A stretch of DNA of 64,000 nt from Eubacteriales bacterium (lineage in GTDB: Bacteria > Bacillota > Clostridia > Lachnospirales > Lachnospiraceae): assembly GCA_030536555.1 (NCBI GenBank), contig JAUNPU010000005.1, forward strand, positions 62,001-126,000, read 5' to 3'. Shown one piece after another: positions 27,183 to 37,154 of this stretch. The notes below the pieces were generated by a model, which saw nothing but the letters and a program-made list of their open reading frames with translations, was not told where the DNA came from and did not search any database. Each line of letters opens with the position of its first letter. The first letter of the stretch is position 1. The position numbers were made by a program, and so were the translations under genes.

Positions 27183-28763
27183 CTACATCAGCGGCGCAAA
27201 CAGCCTCAGCACCTTTCCTGTCAGCATCTTCCCCAGGGGATAGCTTCTGCAGCTTTCCACGGTGATTTCCTGGCACTGCTCCAGCGTCTCCTGGAAGTCC
27301 AGCTCCGCCTGACGCACCGCCGGGTTACGGTACAGGTACGCGGCGCACTCAAAGTGCAGGTGCAGGCTGCGGTAATCCAGATTGATGGTTCCCACCACCG
27401 CCTTCTCGTCATCGCTGGTAAATACCTTGGCATGGACAAATCCCGACGTATACTCATAAATCTTCACCCCTGCGATCAGCAGCTCCTCATAGTAGGAGCG
27501 CGCCAGCAGATAGGCATAGATCTTGTCCGGAATGTGCGGCATGATGATCACCGTCTCCACGCCACGCTTTGCCGCAAAGGTCAGCGCCGTGATCATATCA
27601 CTGTCCAGAATCAGGTACGGCGTCATGATATGGACATAATACCGTGCCTCATTCAGAATATCCATGTAAACATGCTGTCCCACCGTCTCGTCATCCAGCG
27701 GACTGTCACCGTAAGGCATCACAAATCCGCTGCGGTCCAGTCCCGCCGGATACTGATCATGAGGACTGCGCAGGTATTTCCCGTAATCCTCCGTCCCGGC
27801 TTCCGTCACATTCCACATCTGCAGAAACATCATCAGGAATCCGGTCACAGCGTCCCCCTTCAGCATCAGCGCCGTGTCCTTCCAGTGTCCGAACCGCTCT
27901 CTGCGGTTGATGTACTCGTCCGCCAGATTGACCCCGCCGGTAAAGGCGGTGTGCCCGTCGATGACCGTAATCTTCCGGTGATCCCGGTTGTTCTGCGCCG
28001 AAGACAGAGCCGGACGGATGGGCGAGAACATCTTGCAGCGGATTCCCAGCTTCTCCACCTGCTTCGGATAACCATAGGGAAGCAACGTCAGGCTGCACAT
28101 GCCGTCATACATCACCCGGACCTCCACGCCCTGCGCCGCCTTCTCCTTCAAAATGTCCAGAACCGCAGACCACATTTCCCCGCGCTCCAGAATAAAATAC
28201 TCCATGAAAATATAGCGCTTTGCCTTCCGAAGCTCCTCAAGAAGTACCGGAAACATCGTATCTCCCAGAGGAAAATACTCCGCATAGGTATTTTCATACA
28301 TGGGATAGCCGCCGCACTGGTTCATATAGTGGGCCAGATGGGCATTGCCCCGGCTGACCATGGACACCCGCTTAAGCACGTCCGCGTCCTGCTCCAGATA
28401 GGGCTTTGTCTCCTGAATCCGGCTGCGCAGCCTCCGATCGATCAGCCTGCTTCCCATCTGTGTCTCCACAAACACATAGAACAGTGCGCCGAACACCGGA
28501 AATACCAGCACCGGTATGATCCACGCCATCTGGTAGGACGGATTCTGCCGCTTGTTGAGAATGTAGATCACAACCACCGCACTCAGCAGCGTAAATCCGC
28601 CATACAAAAAGAAGACATGGTCGCTGAGCCAGCGAAATGCCGACAGCAGCACCACAAGCTGCATCAGCACCGCCAGCACAACGTAGCCGGTCCGCCCGAA
28701 AACAGGGCGCAAAAATCTGCCCCATGTTCGCTTGTCCGGTCTGTACCCTGTCTTCTTGTCCAA
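27183..28763 (-). CDS. cls: Cardiolipin synthase
   Basis: About 526 aa. Joins two phosphatidylglycerols into cardiolipin at the membrane. Two N-terminal membrane helices precede a PLDNc segment (YQMAWIIPVLVFPVFGALFYVF) and two phospholipase-D HKD motifs: HRKITVIDG and HAKVFTSDD, each followed by the conserved Gly/Asn region. The likely start is TTG at 28763, eight bases after GGAGG; codons further upstream lack a binding site. It follows metY after about 20 nt and may be read with it. Confidence 0.93.
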   Translation of the reverse strand: MDKKTGYRPDKRTWGRFLRPVFGRTGYVVLAVLMQLVVLLSAFRWLSDHVFFLYGGFTLLSAVVVIYILNKRQNPSYQMAWIIPVLVFPVFGALFYVFVETQMGSRLIDRRLRSRIQETKPYLEQDADVLKRVSMVSRGNAHLAHYMNQCGGYPMYENTYAEYFPLGDTMFPVLLEELRKAKRYIFMEYFILERGEMWSAVLDILKEKAAQGVEVRVMYDGMCSLTLLPYGYPKQVEKLGIRCKMFSPIRPALSSAQNNRDHRKITVIDGHTAFTGGVNLADEYINRRERFGHWKDTALMLKGDAVTGFLMMFLQMWNVTEAGTEDYGKYLRSPHDQYPAGLDRSGFVMPYGDSPLDDETVGQHVYMDILNEARYYVHIMTPYLILDSDMITALTFAAKRGVETVIIMPHIPDKIYAYLLARSYYEELLIAGVKIYEYTSGFVHAKVFTSDDEKAVVGTINLDYRSLHLHFECAAYLYRNPAVRQAELDFQETLEQCQEITVESCRSYPLGKMLTGKVLRLFAPLM

Positions 28764-28784
28764 TCTGTATTCCTCCAAATGGTT

Positions 28785-30062
28785 TTATCTTAACGCCTGC
28801 TCAATATCCGCAATAATATCATCCGCATCCTCGATACCCACACTTAAGCGGATCAGGGACGGATCTACGCCAGCCTCCACCAGCTGCTCATCGCTTAACT
28901 GACGATGGGTATGACTTGCCGGATGCAGCACGGAAGTTCTCGCATCTGCCACATGGGTCACGATAGCCGCCAGCTTCAGCTTGTCCATAAATACGCCTGC
29001 TGCCGCTCTTCCGCCGGTCAGACCGAAGGAAATGACGCCGCAGGTGCCGTTCGGCATGTATTTCTCTGCCAGCTCATGATACTTGTCGCCTTCCAGACCC
29101 GGATAGTTCACCCATGCCACATCCTCTCTGGACTTTAAGTAGCTTGCCACCTTCATGGCATTCTCACAGTGACGCGGCATTCTCAAGTGCAGGGTCTCCA
29201 GACCGATATTCAGCAGAAATGCATTCTGCGGAGACTGGATGGAGCCCATATCGCGCATCAGCTGTGCCGTCGCCTTGGTTATGTAAGCGCCCTTGCCAAA
29301 TCTCTGGGTGTAGATCACACCGTGATAGGAATCATCCGGCGTGGTCAGTCCCGGGAACTTGTCTGCATGCGCGTCCCAGTCAAAATTGCCGCTGTCCACG
29401 ATACAGCCGCCTACACACATGGCATGTCCATCCATGTACTTGGTGGTGGAATGAGTCACGATATCAGCGCCCCACTCAAAAGGACGGCAGTTGATCGGAG
29501 TCGCAAAGGTATTGTCCACGATCAGCGGAACTCCGTGCTTGTGAGCCAGACGGGCAAACTTCTCGATATCCAGCACCACCAGCGCCGGGTTGGCAATGGT
29601 CTCGCCGAAGACGGCTCTGGTGTTCGGCTGAAATGCCTTCTCCAGCTCATCCTCCGGAGCGTCCGGGTCCACCAGCGTACACTCGATGCCGAACCGCTTC
29701 AAGGTAACGGTAAATAAGTTGGAAGTACCGCCGTAAATGGTAGCGGCGCTGACGATGTGATCACCTGCGGAACAGATATTCAATACCGCATACATGTTGG
29801 CTGCCTGACCGGAAGAAGTCAGCATGGCTGCCACGCCGCCCTCCAGTGCACAGATCTTCGCTGCCACCGCGTCATTGGTCGGATTTGCCAGACGGGTATA
29901 GAAATATCCGTCCTCCTCCAGGTCAAACAGACGTCCCATCTGCTCGCTGGTCTCGTATTTGAAAGTCGTGCTCTGGTAAATCGGGAGCACCCGCGGTTCT
30001 CCATTCTTCGGCTGCCATCCGCCCTGGATGCAGATGGTATCTAATGACTGTTTCTGGCTCAT
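28785..30062 (-). CDS. metY: O-acetylhomoserine sulfhydrylase / cysteine synthase-like
   Basis: A 425-aa PLP enzyme of the Cys/Met metabolism family, making homocysteine from O-acetylhomoserine and sulfide. It starts QSLDTICIQGGWQPKNGEPRVLPIYQSTTFKY, the typical MetY N-terminus; the PLP lysine is in VTHSTTKYMDGHA and the cofactor Asp in PLIVDNTFATP. AGGAGG precedes the ATG. The family can also have methionine gamma-lyase-like side activity, but length and N-terminus favour MetY. It has its own promoter; no SAM riboswitch was seen in the short leader. Confidence 0.93.
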   Translation of the reverse strand: MSQKQSLDTICIQGGWQPKNGEPRVLPIYQSTTFKYETSEQMGRLFDLEEDGYFYTRLANPTNDAVAAKICALEGGVAAMLTSSGQAANMYAVLNICSAGDHIVSAATIYGGTSNLFTVTLKRFGIECTLVDPDAPEDELEKAFQPNTRAVFGETIANPALVVLDIEKFARLAHKHGVPLIVDNTFATPINCRPFEWGADIVTHSTTKYMDGHAMCVGGCIVDSGNFDWDAHADKFPGLTTPDDSYHGVIYTQRFGKGAYITKATAQLMRDMGSIQSPQNAFLLNIGLETLHLRMPRHCENAMKVASYLKSREDVAWVNYPGLEGDKYHELAEKYMPNGTCGVISFGLTGGRAAAGVFMDKLKLAAIVTHVADARTSVLHPASHTHRQLSDEQLVEAGVDPSLIRLSVGIEDADDIIADIEQALR

Positions 30063-30116
30063 AATGTTGTCCTCCTCTTGTATGTCGGTAAAATTTATGT
30101 CGCTAAAATTGTAATA

Positions 30117-30145
30117 AGTCTATCACAAATGGGGGGAATTCTCAA
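30117..30145 (-). promoter_or_regulatory. metY promoter
   Basis: Minus-strand TTGAGA (30145-30140) and TAGACT (30122-30117), 17 bp apart, 55 bp before the metY ATG. Confidence 0.5.
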
Positions 30146-30163
30146 GGTTTTTGTGTGGGGTCT

Positions 30164-30346
30164 TCAAGCCATTTGTTTTGACAAAGGAATCGCAGAATTA
30201 ATCATTACAAACATTCGTCCCTGTCTTATAAATGTGCAAGCACACAATTCTTCATCACTCACTGGATATCTGAGCAATTCAAGTGGCATATCGTGACGCG
30301 CCACATTATTTTCCAGCACGCTAAAGATATCTGTTATCCAAAACAT
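30164..30346 (-). pseudogene. ImmA/IrrE metallopeptidase, broken before its active site
   Basis: A 60-codon frame whose C-terminal part, GRMFVMINSAIPLSKQMA, matches the strand just before the zinc-binding HExxH helix of ImmA/IrrE-family peptidases (normally followed by FAAAHELYH or similar). The frame stops exactly there and the DNA beyond it is the metY promoter, so the catalytic half is missing. A good binding site (GGGAGG) lies before a different frame (MSNVLDNRYL, stop), pointing to an additional frameshift near the start. I call it a relic of a regulatory or stress module. Confidence 0.6.
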
Positions 30347-30357
30347 TACTCATAGAT

Positions 30358-30546
30358 TTATGCCTCCCATGGCTGCATCATCTCTTCCACATTTTCGTGA
30401 GTACGAGCATAGAAACAAATCAGATTTGCAATCTCATCCGCAATTACAAGACCATCTTTTGCTTCCTGGGATTCAACTCTTCCCATAAAAGCCTTCACAG
30501 TATTGATTTCCGGAATCACCTGCGGAACCTTTACCAGACCTTCCAT
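30358..30546 (-). CDS. Hypothetical 62-aa protein beside the ImmA relic
   Basis: A short frame, MEGLVKVPQVIPEINTVKAF..., ending 11 nt before the ImmA remnant. It is mostly helical and soluble by eye, with no motif I recognise. The ATG has only a weak binding site and sequence upstream stays open in other frames, so it may be the tail of a decayed longer gene that was paired with the ImmA-type peptidase. Function unknown. Confidence 0.35.
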   Translation of the reverse strand: MEGLVKVPQVIPEINTVKAFMGRVESQEAKDGLVIADEIANLICFYARTHENVEEMMQPWEA

Positions 30547-30679
30547 CGAAACACCCAGAAATTAATGTCTTCTTTCTAGCAACTCATTGCCATTCTATAC
30601 AGAATTATATTGTCTATCTCTCCTGTTGGAAGAAACTGCCTGAATACCGGTATCGCACTATGTCTGTCGTGCAGAACAC

Positions 30680-30720
30680 AAAAAGGAGCTGTCGGTTAAT
30701 GCCGATTTTTAAAGCTCCTG
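30680..30720 (-). terminator. Terminator of the surface-protein operon
   Basis: Minus-strand AGGAGCT pairs with AGCTCC around an inner CGG/CCG stem, then TTTTTG. It lies about 175 nt after the giant gene's stop. Confidence 0.8.
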
Positions 30721-30728
30721 CACCAAAA

Positions 30729-30788
30729 CAAGCATATCCCGCAGAACTCCTTGCTTTTCAGCCAAGGATATTCTGGCAGATATGCTTG
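30729..30788. terminator. Second, larger hairpin after the giant surface gene
   Basis: CAAGCATATC (30729-30738) pairs with GATATGCTTG (30779-30788) with an inner TCCTTG/CAAGGA stem. T-runs flank it on both strands, so it may stop transcription from either side. The rest of 30550-30893 shows nothing else I can support. Confidence 0.55.
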
Positions 30789-30893
30789 CTTTTTCTTTAG
30801 TCATCCTATTTCTAGGCTGTAACGAGGTTTTTATGTATTTTTCGACACTTTCACAAAGATACAAATTTTGTCAATATGTGGTGGCTGGGCAGA

Positions 30894-33800
30894 TTACTCT
30901 ACCCAACGACCTGTACTGTCCACACGATATCTGCCGGAAATAACAGTATCATGCGCCATGGAACCGTCCGCATGCAGGAAATACCAGCCGCCCCTGTACT
31001 GAATCCAGCCCACGGCCATTGCTCCGTCCGGTTTCAGATAATACCACTTGTCACGGATTCTGCGCCAGCCGACTGCCATGTAACCAGAATCGTCGAACCA
31101 GTACCACTGTCCGCCGATATAGCGCCATGCCGATTTCGGATAGGTTGCATCCTCATTCCGATACCACCAGCCGTATGCATCCCGCATCCAGCTGCCGTTT
31201 TCCCGCACTGGAGCATCGTCGTCATCGGCGGAATCCTCCGCCCAATGGCCGCCCTGATCCGGCTTGTCCGCATTCGGCTTATCCGGGTCCGGCTTATCCG
31301 GATCCGGCGTGACAGTGCCTCCGCTCTCCGCCTCGACATACTCCGCCTCTACCTTTGTATTGCTGTCTCCCATAACAATGGTCGTCTGTGCCGCATATGG
31401 GTCTGTCAGCACCATATCATCCAGCGTGTTCCAACGATAGAACTGCATCCCCTCTGCTGCCTCGGCGGCCTGAATCTGTACCGCCTGTCCGGACTGATAC
31501 AGCCCGCTTCCGCTTCCGGAAACCACTGTGAGCTGATATCCGGCGCTGTCTCTGACCTGTACGGCTATTTCAGCCGTAAATCCGCCATCGGCGCTCGTTA
31601 CGCGGATTACCGTATCGCCAACGCCGACCGGCATGAGAACTCCTTCTCCGGAAACCGCCGCCACATCCGTATCTGCGCTCTCCCAGATCAGCTCCTTACA
31701 GGTTGCATTCGCCGGAAGCACGCTTACATTCAGCTGAACCGGCTCAATGCCGTTCATCTGCAGCTCCACCTGAGACTGTGCGGCTGTAATTCCCTCTGCC
31801 GCCACATAGCGTTCCATAGGACCGTCCGGTATCTGAACCTCCTCGTTCTGCGCCTTGTATACAGTCAGATATACCTTATTGTCTGAGCTGTCGACATCTT
31901 CTTCCAGTGTGCTGACTTCTGCCACATAAGCCTTGATGTCCCTGCCGTTGTAATTGATATTCGCATCGTTCAGAATACATGTTCCAATCTGGAACGTATC
32001 TTCCTCAAACGGCTTTAAGGTTTCCTGATGAATAATGCGTCCGTCAGCAGTATCCTCATGGATGGTGACAAGTGCCTCCTCAACCGGAACCGCCGAGTGA
32101 TTCCATACCTCATATCGGATATATTTGTTTTCTTTCAACTGACTGACATAGGCTTTCAGTTCCAGATTCATACCGCCCACAATTTCAGTCATCCGCTGAT
32201 TGCCGGCGTTGCTGTCGTTCTCCGCCAATACCTCTGCGGTAATCTCCGTTGTCAGCAGCGGGTCGAAGGTCACATCTGCCGTAAATATCTGCTTTTCTCC
32301 CGGAAGCAGGCGGCTGTCGATACGCTCCTGAGAGAGCGGCGCGCCGTTCTGATCTGTTACCGTTAATATAAAGCCGTTAATTTCTTCCGTACCCTTATTC
32401 TCCACCGCATAACGCATATGCTGCGCCGTCTCTGCGTAGGAAACCGGCATATAAATATCTGACAGCTCCAGATCAGTAAACGCCTGCGAGGTGCCTGTTT
32501 CAATCGAGACGCTTCCCGTATCGCTGACAATATTGGATACTGTGATCAGGCTTCCATTTTCATCCTCGCTGAACGCAACCCGCTCAAAAGTACCCGGAAG
32601 CTCGTCCGCTTTCACCGGACTGCTCCACACTCCGTCCGTGCATCGACTCATCCAGATTACCGGCTCATCCTCGCCTGCATATCCTGCCCATACTACCTTG
32701 TCTTCCTCCTCATTCGGAAAACTGAATGTGGAATTGACAACCGCTGATTCATCGAGAACCGTCGCTGTCATTCCCCGATTCAGGTCATGGCAGTACAGGA
32801 ATCCGTTTCCATTCCAGTACAGGTTTCCGCCGTGGAACAGCATCCGGCCTTCATAAATGCTGTTATCCGTAATCTGGGTCAGCACGCCGCCTGTAAGCAG
32901 ATAAATCTCCATATCGCCGCCGTTCAGCACGTCGCCCGCGGTGACAGCCACAGACAGTCCCTGTCCGCTTTCTCCGGCTGCAACTGCTCCGACCGGCTGC
33001 TCCAGCGTTCCAAGAACCTCCTCCTCCTGCCAGCTGCCCCCGGTATAGCTGCTTCTCAAAATCTTATAGCTGCTGCCGTTCTCATCCGCCGCCTGTCCCC
33101 AGATCAGCTCCATGGTTCCATTCTCGCAAACCAGCTCAGGCGCTGTCTTATACCTGCCGTTAACGGTGTTCCTGTGTACGTCTGTAAATGTGCCTGTCTG
33201 CGGATTAAATTTCGCTGTCATAATTTCCAACGCTTCCGTTCCGGCATCCCACTGCTCCCAGGCCAGATACAGGCCGTCCGAACCGCAGCAAAGAACTGCC
33301 TTGGCCTCCGTCTGCTCAGGATCCGTTACCGGCTCCGGTGCAGACCAGCCGCTGCCACTGTCGACACGGTACGTCAGGCTGCGTCCGGTTCCCGTACTGC
33401 CAGACGCTTCCGTAAAGTAGGTCATTACCTGGGAAGCCCCCGTCCGCATAACCAGCGGTTCCGTATACTGTGCCGCATCTGCATTGTCATAATACATTCT
33501 CGCCGCAGCAAGGTTATATCCCGCCGCAGCCGAACGTTTTTCCTTTCCCCAAAGGTATAAATCTAACATATCACGCTCAAACGTCTTCTCCGCTCCTATA
33601 AATCTGGCCACCATGCCGAGCTTTACGTTAATTATGCCATACGTGGGGCTCTTAAATCGAATCTTCGGATTGAGCGTTCCATATCCGCCAAAGGAGAGCA
33701 ATCCCTTGGCAAACGGCAGACCGGCTGCCACCTCGCCCCGTCCATATGGATCAATTTCCACATCTCCGTCTACGGTAAGCCGAGGATCCCAGGCACTCCG

Positions 33801-36800
33801 TTTCACTTCACCACTGATTTTGCCAGTAAGCCCGCCTTCCACGTCGAAATATCCCCAGGTTCCGACAGGCACCGTCTTGCCCCACTTTCCCTTTCCCTTT
33901 ATCAGGATACCGCCGGAGCTGTCCAGCAAAACGCCGTTAGGATCAATTTTCTCCTCATGGAAAACGTAAAATTCACCGCTCAGCTTCAGTGGTCCCAAAT
34001 TAACCAGCGGCTTTTCCGCCCCGCTCACAAATGCAGATTTTCCTTTTTCTATCGCCGCTTTCAGAAAATCATAGGCTCTCTTATCTTTAAGTTCTTTCTC
34101 CGCTCCAAGATAATATTTTACCGTCTGAATTCCGTTTTTATCGTATTCTTCTTCTACCTTGACTTTCAGCACCTTGGCCGTAATCTCAAATTCGCCGCCA
34201 AATATATTTCTATTGTCGTCTTTCCATAAGCCACTTCCACCTCCCGAAATCTCCAGATCGTAATCGGTGGGATGGGTTATCCGCTTCACGAGATTAATAT
34301 GCAGATTCAGCGGTTCCGATCGGACGCCGTCCGCCGTTTCCGCCACAGCATAAATATCGCGGCCAAAATCAAATTTTGCACCCGGTTTGAACACGGCGCG
34401 GTAAGAAGATCTCTCCCATTTTCCCTCATCGCCCCATTCATTCCATTCCAGCTCTAACGCTTTTGTTTCCCCGCCCTCTGAATTTTCCTGGAAAATATAA
34501 CATTTCTTCGGCGTATGGTCATTCCATTCAACATCCAGATAAAGCGAGCATGTCTCCGAATCGGTCGTTGCGTAGGTTGCAGTCTCCTGGAACAGATTTC
34601 TCGTATCCTCCGTGCGACTGTTATATTCCAGCGCTGTCGTAAAATATGGTTTATCCGTTACTTCTTTTTCCAGGCAAATTTTCAGTAAATGACGTTTTTC
34701 AAAATTGTTTGCCACCATTTGCCGGCAGTATCCGGATGCTATGACTGACACCGCACACATCTTCATGCTGTCTCCCAGCATAACCATTCCATCCTGGTCA
34801 GTCTTACGCCCATGCGTTGTAAGTTCTCCTTCAAATTCATACACATAAACATTTGCGCCCGCAATCGGCTTCTGATCCATATCCGTTATCTGAATATATC
34901 CGTTATTTATGTTTAAAAGCCCCAGCGCATTCAGTCTCTCCGGGCTTACCATTCCCTGAAGCACCGGATACAGGAACTTTTCATTTCCCATTTCCCACGT
35001 ACCGGTAAAATCCCAGCCACGGAATGAATCCTGATTTTTCATCTGGCTGTCGCTGAGAATGGTGATACTGCCCTCCGGCAGCTCAGTCTCCTGGCCAATC
35101 GGCTTATATCCCTCAATTCCATAGACTGCGGAATAGCTCTTACATGGCAGACTGCTGATGCTTCCCACATAGCTCTGACCGTCGACTGCCGAAGACACGC
35201 GGCCAATCTGATAACAGCTCAATATTTTCCTGTACCGCTGGCTGTCTGTCATACCTGTCTCATCATCAATACAGCCCAGCCCGGCGGCATAAAAAACTGC
35301 CGCTTCCGATACCATTTCTTTCCTGTAATCGATTTTAACCTCGCCGCTGTTAAAGCTGTCGAGGATACAGTCGTAATAGCACACCAGTCCGGCTGCACAT
35401 GCAGTGTTCATATTAACCGGAGTCCCGGTATCTGCCAATACAACGTCTCCGGAATTGTATGTTTTCTGAGCCCGTACTGCCGATACAGCCAGTCCGGCTG
35501 CTTTCACAGCTCCTGCGTCTATATCAGAATTTTCAACCGTAATCTTCCCTGCATTGAACGAAGTATCTATATTGGACGTTGTGTATACAATTCCTGCCGC
35601 TATGTGCCCGGCGGTAATATCACCTGTATTATAACATCCGCTGATGACCTGTCTGTCATTTCCGATTTCCGGGCTGTATCCGGTTCCGGAATATGCGATT
35701 CCGGCAGCCATATGCCCGGCGCTGATGTCTCCCTGATTGCCGCACCGGATTACCTTTCCGCCTCCGAATGCAATACCGAACGCGCTGCTTTCCGGACTAT
35801 CCAGCTTAATATTGGCATAGTTGATGCAATCCGCCAGGCTCGTCTCCGTAGCATTGGGAGTCGATGCAGAATAACAGATTCCGGCCAGAGTCAGGGCTGC
35901 CTGCCCATCATAGTGAATTCGGCCGTAACTCTCACATTTTTCAATATGACCGCCGTTAAGGGTGTGCGCCACCAGCCCTACCTGAAATGAATGATCCGTC
36001 GTCACATCGGCAGAGTCAGAAATCACAATGTCATTCAGCATCAGATTTTTTACGGTTCCTCCCACGCGCTCAAAAAGGCCGTATACAGTCTGCTCCGGTG
36101 TCAATTCAAAATGCAGTCCGAAAATCGTATATCCGCTTCCGTCAAACGTGCCCTCGAATTCCTCTGTACTTCCTCCTGTCTTCCACCCAATCGGAATCCA
36201 TGGCGTATCCTTGTTCAGCACTATATCATTCAGCAGGACATAATCGGCTGTCATATCGAACCTGACATTATACAGATCCTCCACTGTACTGATGTAGAAC
36301 GTCTTCCCCATACTGTAAAGAGCCACGCCATAGGTTGAAAAATGATCGACGTCAAGCGCAAGGACGCCCGGCTCCACCTCCTCTGAGATCAGGATATCCG
36401 CAGACACTCTGTCTTCATCCACAAAAAAGGCGTCGACGCCCCACTCCTCATCCTGCAGTTTTTCTTTCGCATCGAAACGCACACGAACGGAATCCTCCGG
36501 CTCAATGATTCTTCCGTCACATTCCAGCGTGATGTCAAAAGCTGCAATTTCTTTCACCCGCTTCTTCTGCGAAACCATTTCCTCTTTTACTGTATGTTCA
36601 ATCTCAGCCGCGTCGGAGGCGCTTGCCCTGGTCACATAGGCTACAGTTCCTGCCGGCAGAACCTCCATCGTATCTTCGATAGTAATTCCGATTCCGTCAA
36701 TTTCTGTCTCAAAATACAATACTCCCGCATCAGAGCTGGTTGCTGTCAGCGCGTCCGGCCTGCGGTGTTCGATGTCTTTCCCATTGGAATCCGTCGCGGT

Positions 36801-37034
36801 CTGCGGTTCACGGTCTGTATCCGCGGCCGCACCGCCTGCTTCCTCACCGGCGTCTGTTTCCGCTCCTGTTTCCCTGTCTGTATCCGAACCGGTCGCATAC
36901 TGCTGCGTGCTGTGAACAACCGGCTCCAGCGCTGTCATTGCCGCATAGGACAATTCCGCAAGCTCCGGGCAGCTGCACAGCAGCAGCGCCACAGACAATA
37001 TGATTGAAAGATACTTTTTCCATCCCTTTTTCAT
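30894..37034 (-). CDS. Giant cell-wall surface protein with GLUG, Ig-like and choline-binding-type repeats
   Basis: About 2,046 aa, secreted. A signal peptide (MKKGWKKYLSIILSVALLLCSC, with a possible lipobox-like LLCSC) is followed by an acidic Thr/Asp-rich spacer, a region rich in GLUG-like repeats (about residues 260-680: GTFDGSGYTIFGLHFE, NSGDISAGHMAAGIAYSG and many similar), a carboxypeptidase-regulatory-like fold (about 730), a long central region of unknown fold, CARDB-like and Big2 domains (VELQMNGIEPVQLNVSVLP...) and a Pro/Asp/Lys linker. The C-terminus has at least four Trp/Tyr-rich repeats (GGQWYWFDDSGYMAVGW) that bind wall teichoic choline or glycan. Start chosen at 37034 with AAGGGGA upstream. 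Likely an adhesin or matrix protein; partner unknown. Confidence 0.85.
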   Translation of the reverse strand: MKKGWKKYLSIILSVALLLCSCPELAELSYAAMTALEPVVHSTQQYATGSDTDRETGAETDAGEEAGGAAADTDREPQTATDSNGKDIEHRRPDALTATSSDAGVLYFETEIDGIGITIEDTMEVLPAGTVAYVTRASASDAAEIEHTVKEEMVSQKKRVKEIAAFDITLECDGRIIEPEDSVRVRFDAKEKLQDEEWGVDAFFVDEDRVSADILISEEVEPGVLALDVDHFSTYGVALYSMGKTFYISTVEDLYNVRFDMTADYVLLNDIVLNKDTPWIPIGWKTGGSTEEFEGTFDGSGYTIFGLHFELTPEQTVYGLFERVGGTVKNLMLNDIVISDSADVTTDHSFQVGLVAHTLNGGHIEKCESYGRIHYDGQAALTLAGICYSASTPNATETSLADCINYANIKLDSPESSAFGIAFGGGKVIRCGNQGDISAGHMAAGIAYSGTGYSPEIGNDRQVISGCYNTGDITAGHIAAGIVYTTSNIDTSFNAGKITVENSDIDAGAVKAAGLAVSAVRAQKTYNSGDVVLADTGTPVNMNTACAAGLVCYYDCILDSFNSGEVKIDYRKEMVSEAAVFYAAGLGCIDDETGMTDSQRYRKILSCYQIGRVSSAVDGQSYVGSISSLPCKSYSAVYGIEGYKPIGQETELPEGSITILSDSQMKNQDSFRGWDFTGTWEMGNEKFLYPVLQGMVSPERLNALGLLNINNGYIQITDMDQKPIAGANVYVYEFEGELTTHGRKTDQDGMVMLGDSMKMCAVSVIASGYCRQMVANNFEKRHLLKICLEKEVTDKPYFTTALEYNSRTEDTRNLFQETATYATTDSETCSLYLDVEWNDHTPKKCYIFQENSEGGETKALELEWNEWGDEGKWERSSYRAVFKPGAKFDFGRDIYAVAETADGVRSEPLNLHINLVKRITHPTDYDLEISGGGSGLWKDDNRNIFGGEFEITAKVLKVKVEEEYDKNGIQTVKYYLGAEKELKDKRAYDFLKAAIEKGKSAFVSGAEKPLVNLGPLKLSGEFYVFHEEKIDPNGVLLDSSGGILIKGKGKWGKTVPVGTWGYFDVEGGLTGKISGEVKRSAWDPRLTVDGDVEIDPYGRGEVAAGLPFAKGLLSFGGYGTLNPKIRFKSPTYGIINVKLGMVARFIGAEKTFERDMLDLYLWGKEKRSAAAGYNLAAARMYYDNADAAQYTEPLVMRTGASQVMTYFTEASGSTGTGRSLTYRVDSGSGWSAPEPVTDPEQTEAKAVLCCGSDGLYLAWEQWDAGTEALEIMTAKFNPQTGTFTDVHRNTVNGRYKTAPELVCENGTMELIWGQAADENGSSYKILRSSYTGGSWQEEEVLGTLEQPVGAVAAGESGQGLSVAVTAGDVLNGGDMEIYLLTGGVLTQITDNSIYEGRMLFHGGNLYWNGNGFLYCHDLNRGMTATVLDESAVVNSTFSFPNEEEDKVVWAGYAGEDEPVIWMSRCTDGVWSSPVKADELPGTFERVAFSEDENGSLITVSNIVSDTGSVSIETGTSQAFTDLELSDIYMPVSYAETAQHMRYAVENKGTEEINGFILTVTDQNGAPLSQERIDSRLLPGEKQIFTADVTFDPLLTTEITAEVLAENDSNAGNQRMTEIVGGMNLELKAYVSQLKENKYIRYEVWNHSAVPVEEALVTIHEDTADGRIIHQETLKPFEEDTFQIGTCILNDANINYNGRDIKAYVAEVSTLEEDVDSSDNKVYLTVYKAQNEEVQIPDGPMERYVAAEGITAAQSQVELQMNGIEPVQLNVSVLPANATCKELIWESADTDVAAVSGEGVLMPVGVGDTVIRVTSADGGFTAEIAVQVRDSAGYQLTVVSGSGSGLYQSGQAVQIQAAEAAEGMQFYRWNTLDDMVLTDPYAAQTTIVMGDSNTKVEAEYVEAESGGTVTPDPDKPDPDKPNADKPDQGGHWAEDSADDDDAPVRENGSWMRDAYGWWYRNEDATYPKSAWRYIGGQWYWFDDSGYMAVGWRRIRDKWYYLKPDGAMAVGWIQYRGGWYFLHADGSMAHDTVISGRYRVDSTGRWVE

Positions 37035-37154
37035 AGTATTCCCCTTTAATTCTCTTAATTTTTGCCATCGGCGCTCAGCAGCCATGTTTCCGATGCGCAA
37101 AGTACGCTTCCCGCGGAGCGTTTCCTTACATCTGTCTTACATGGTCAGTATTAA

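Noticed and set aside
30063..30163. SAM riboswitch before metY
   Set aside because: The leader between the likely promoter and the ATG is only about 50 nt and lacks any S-box sequence.
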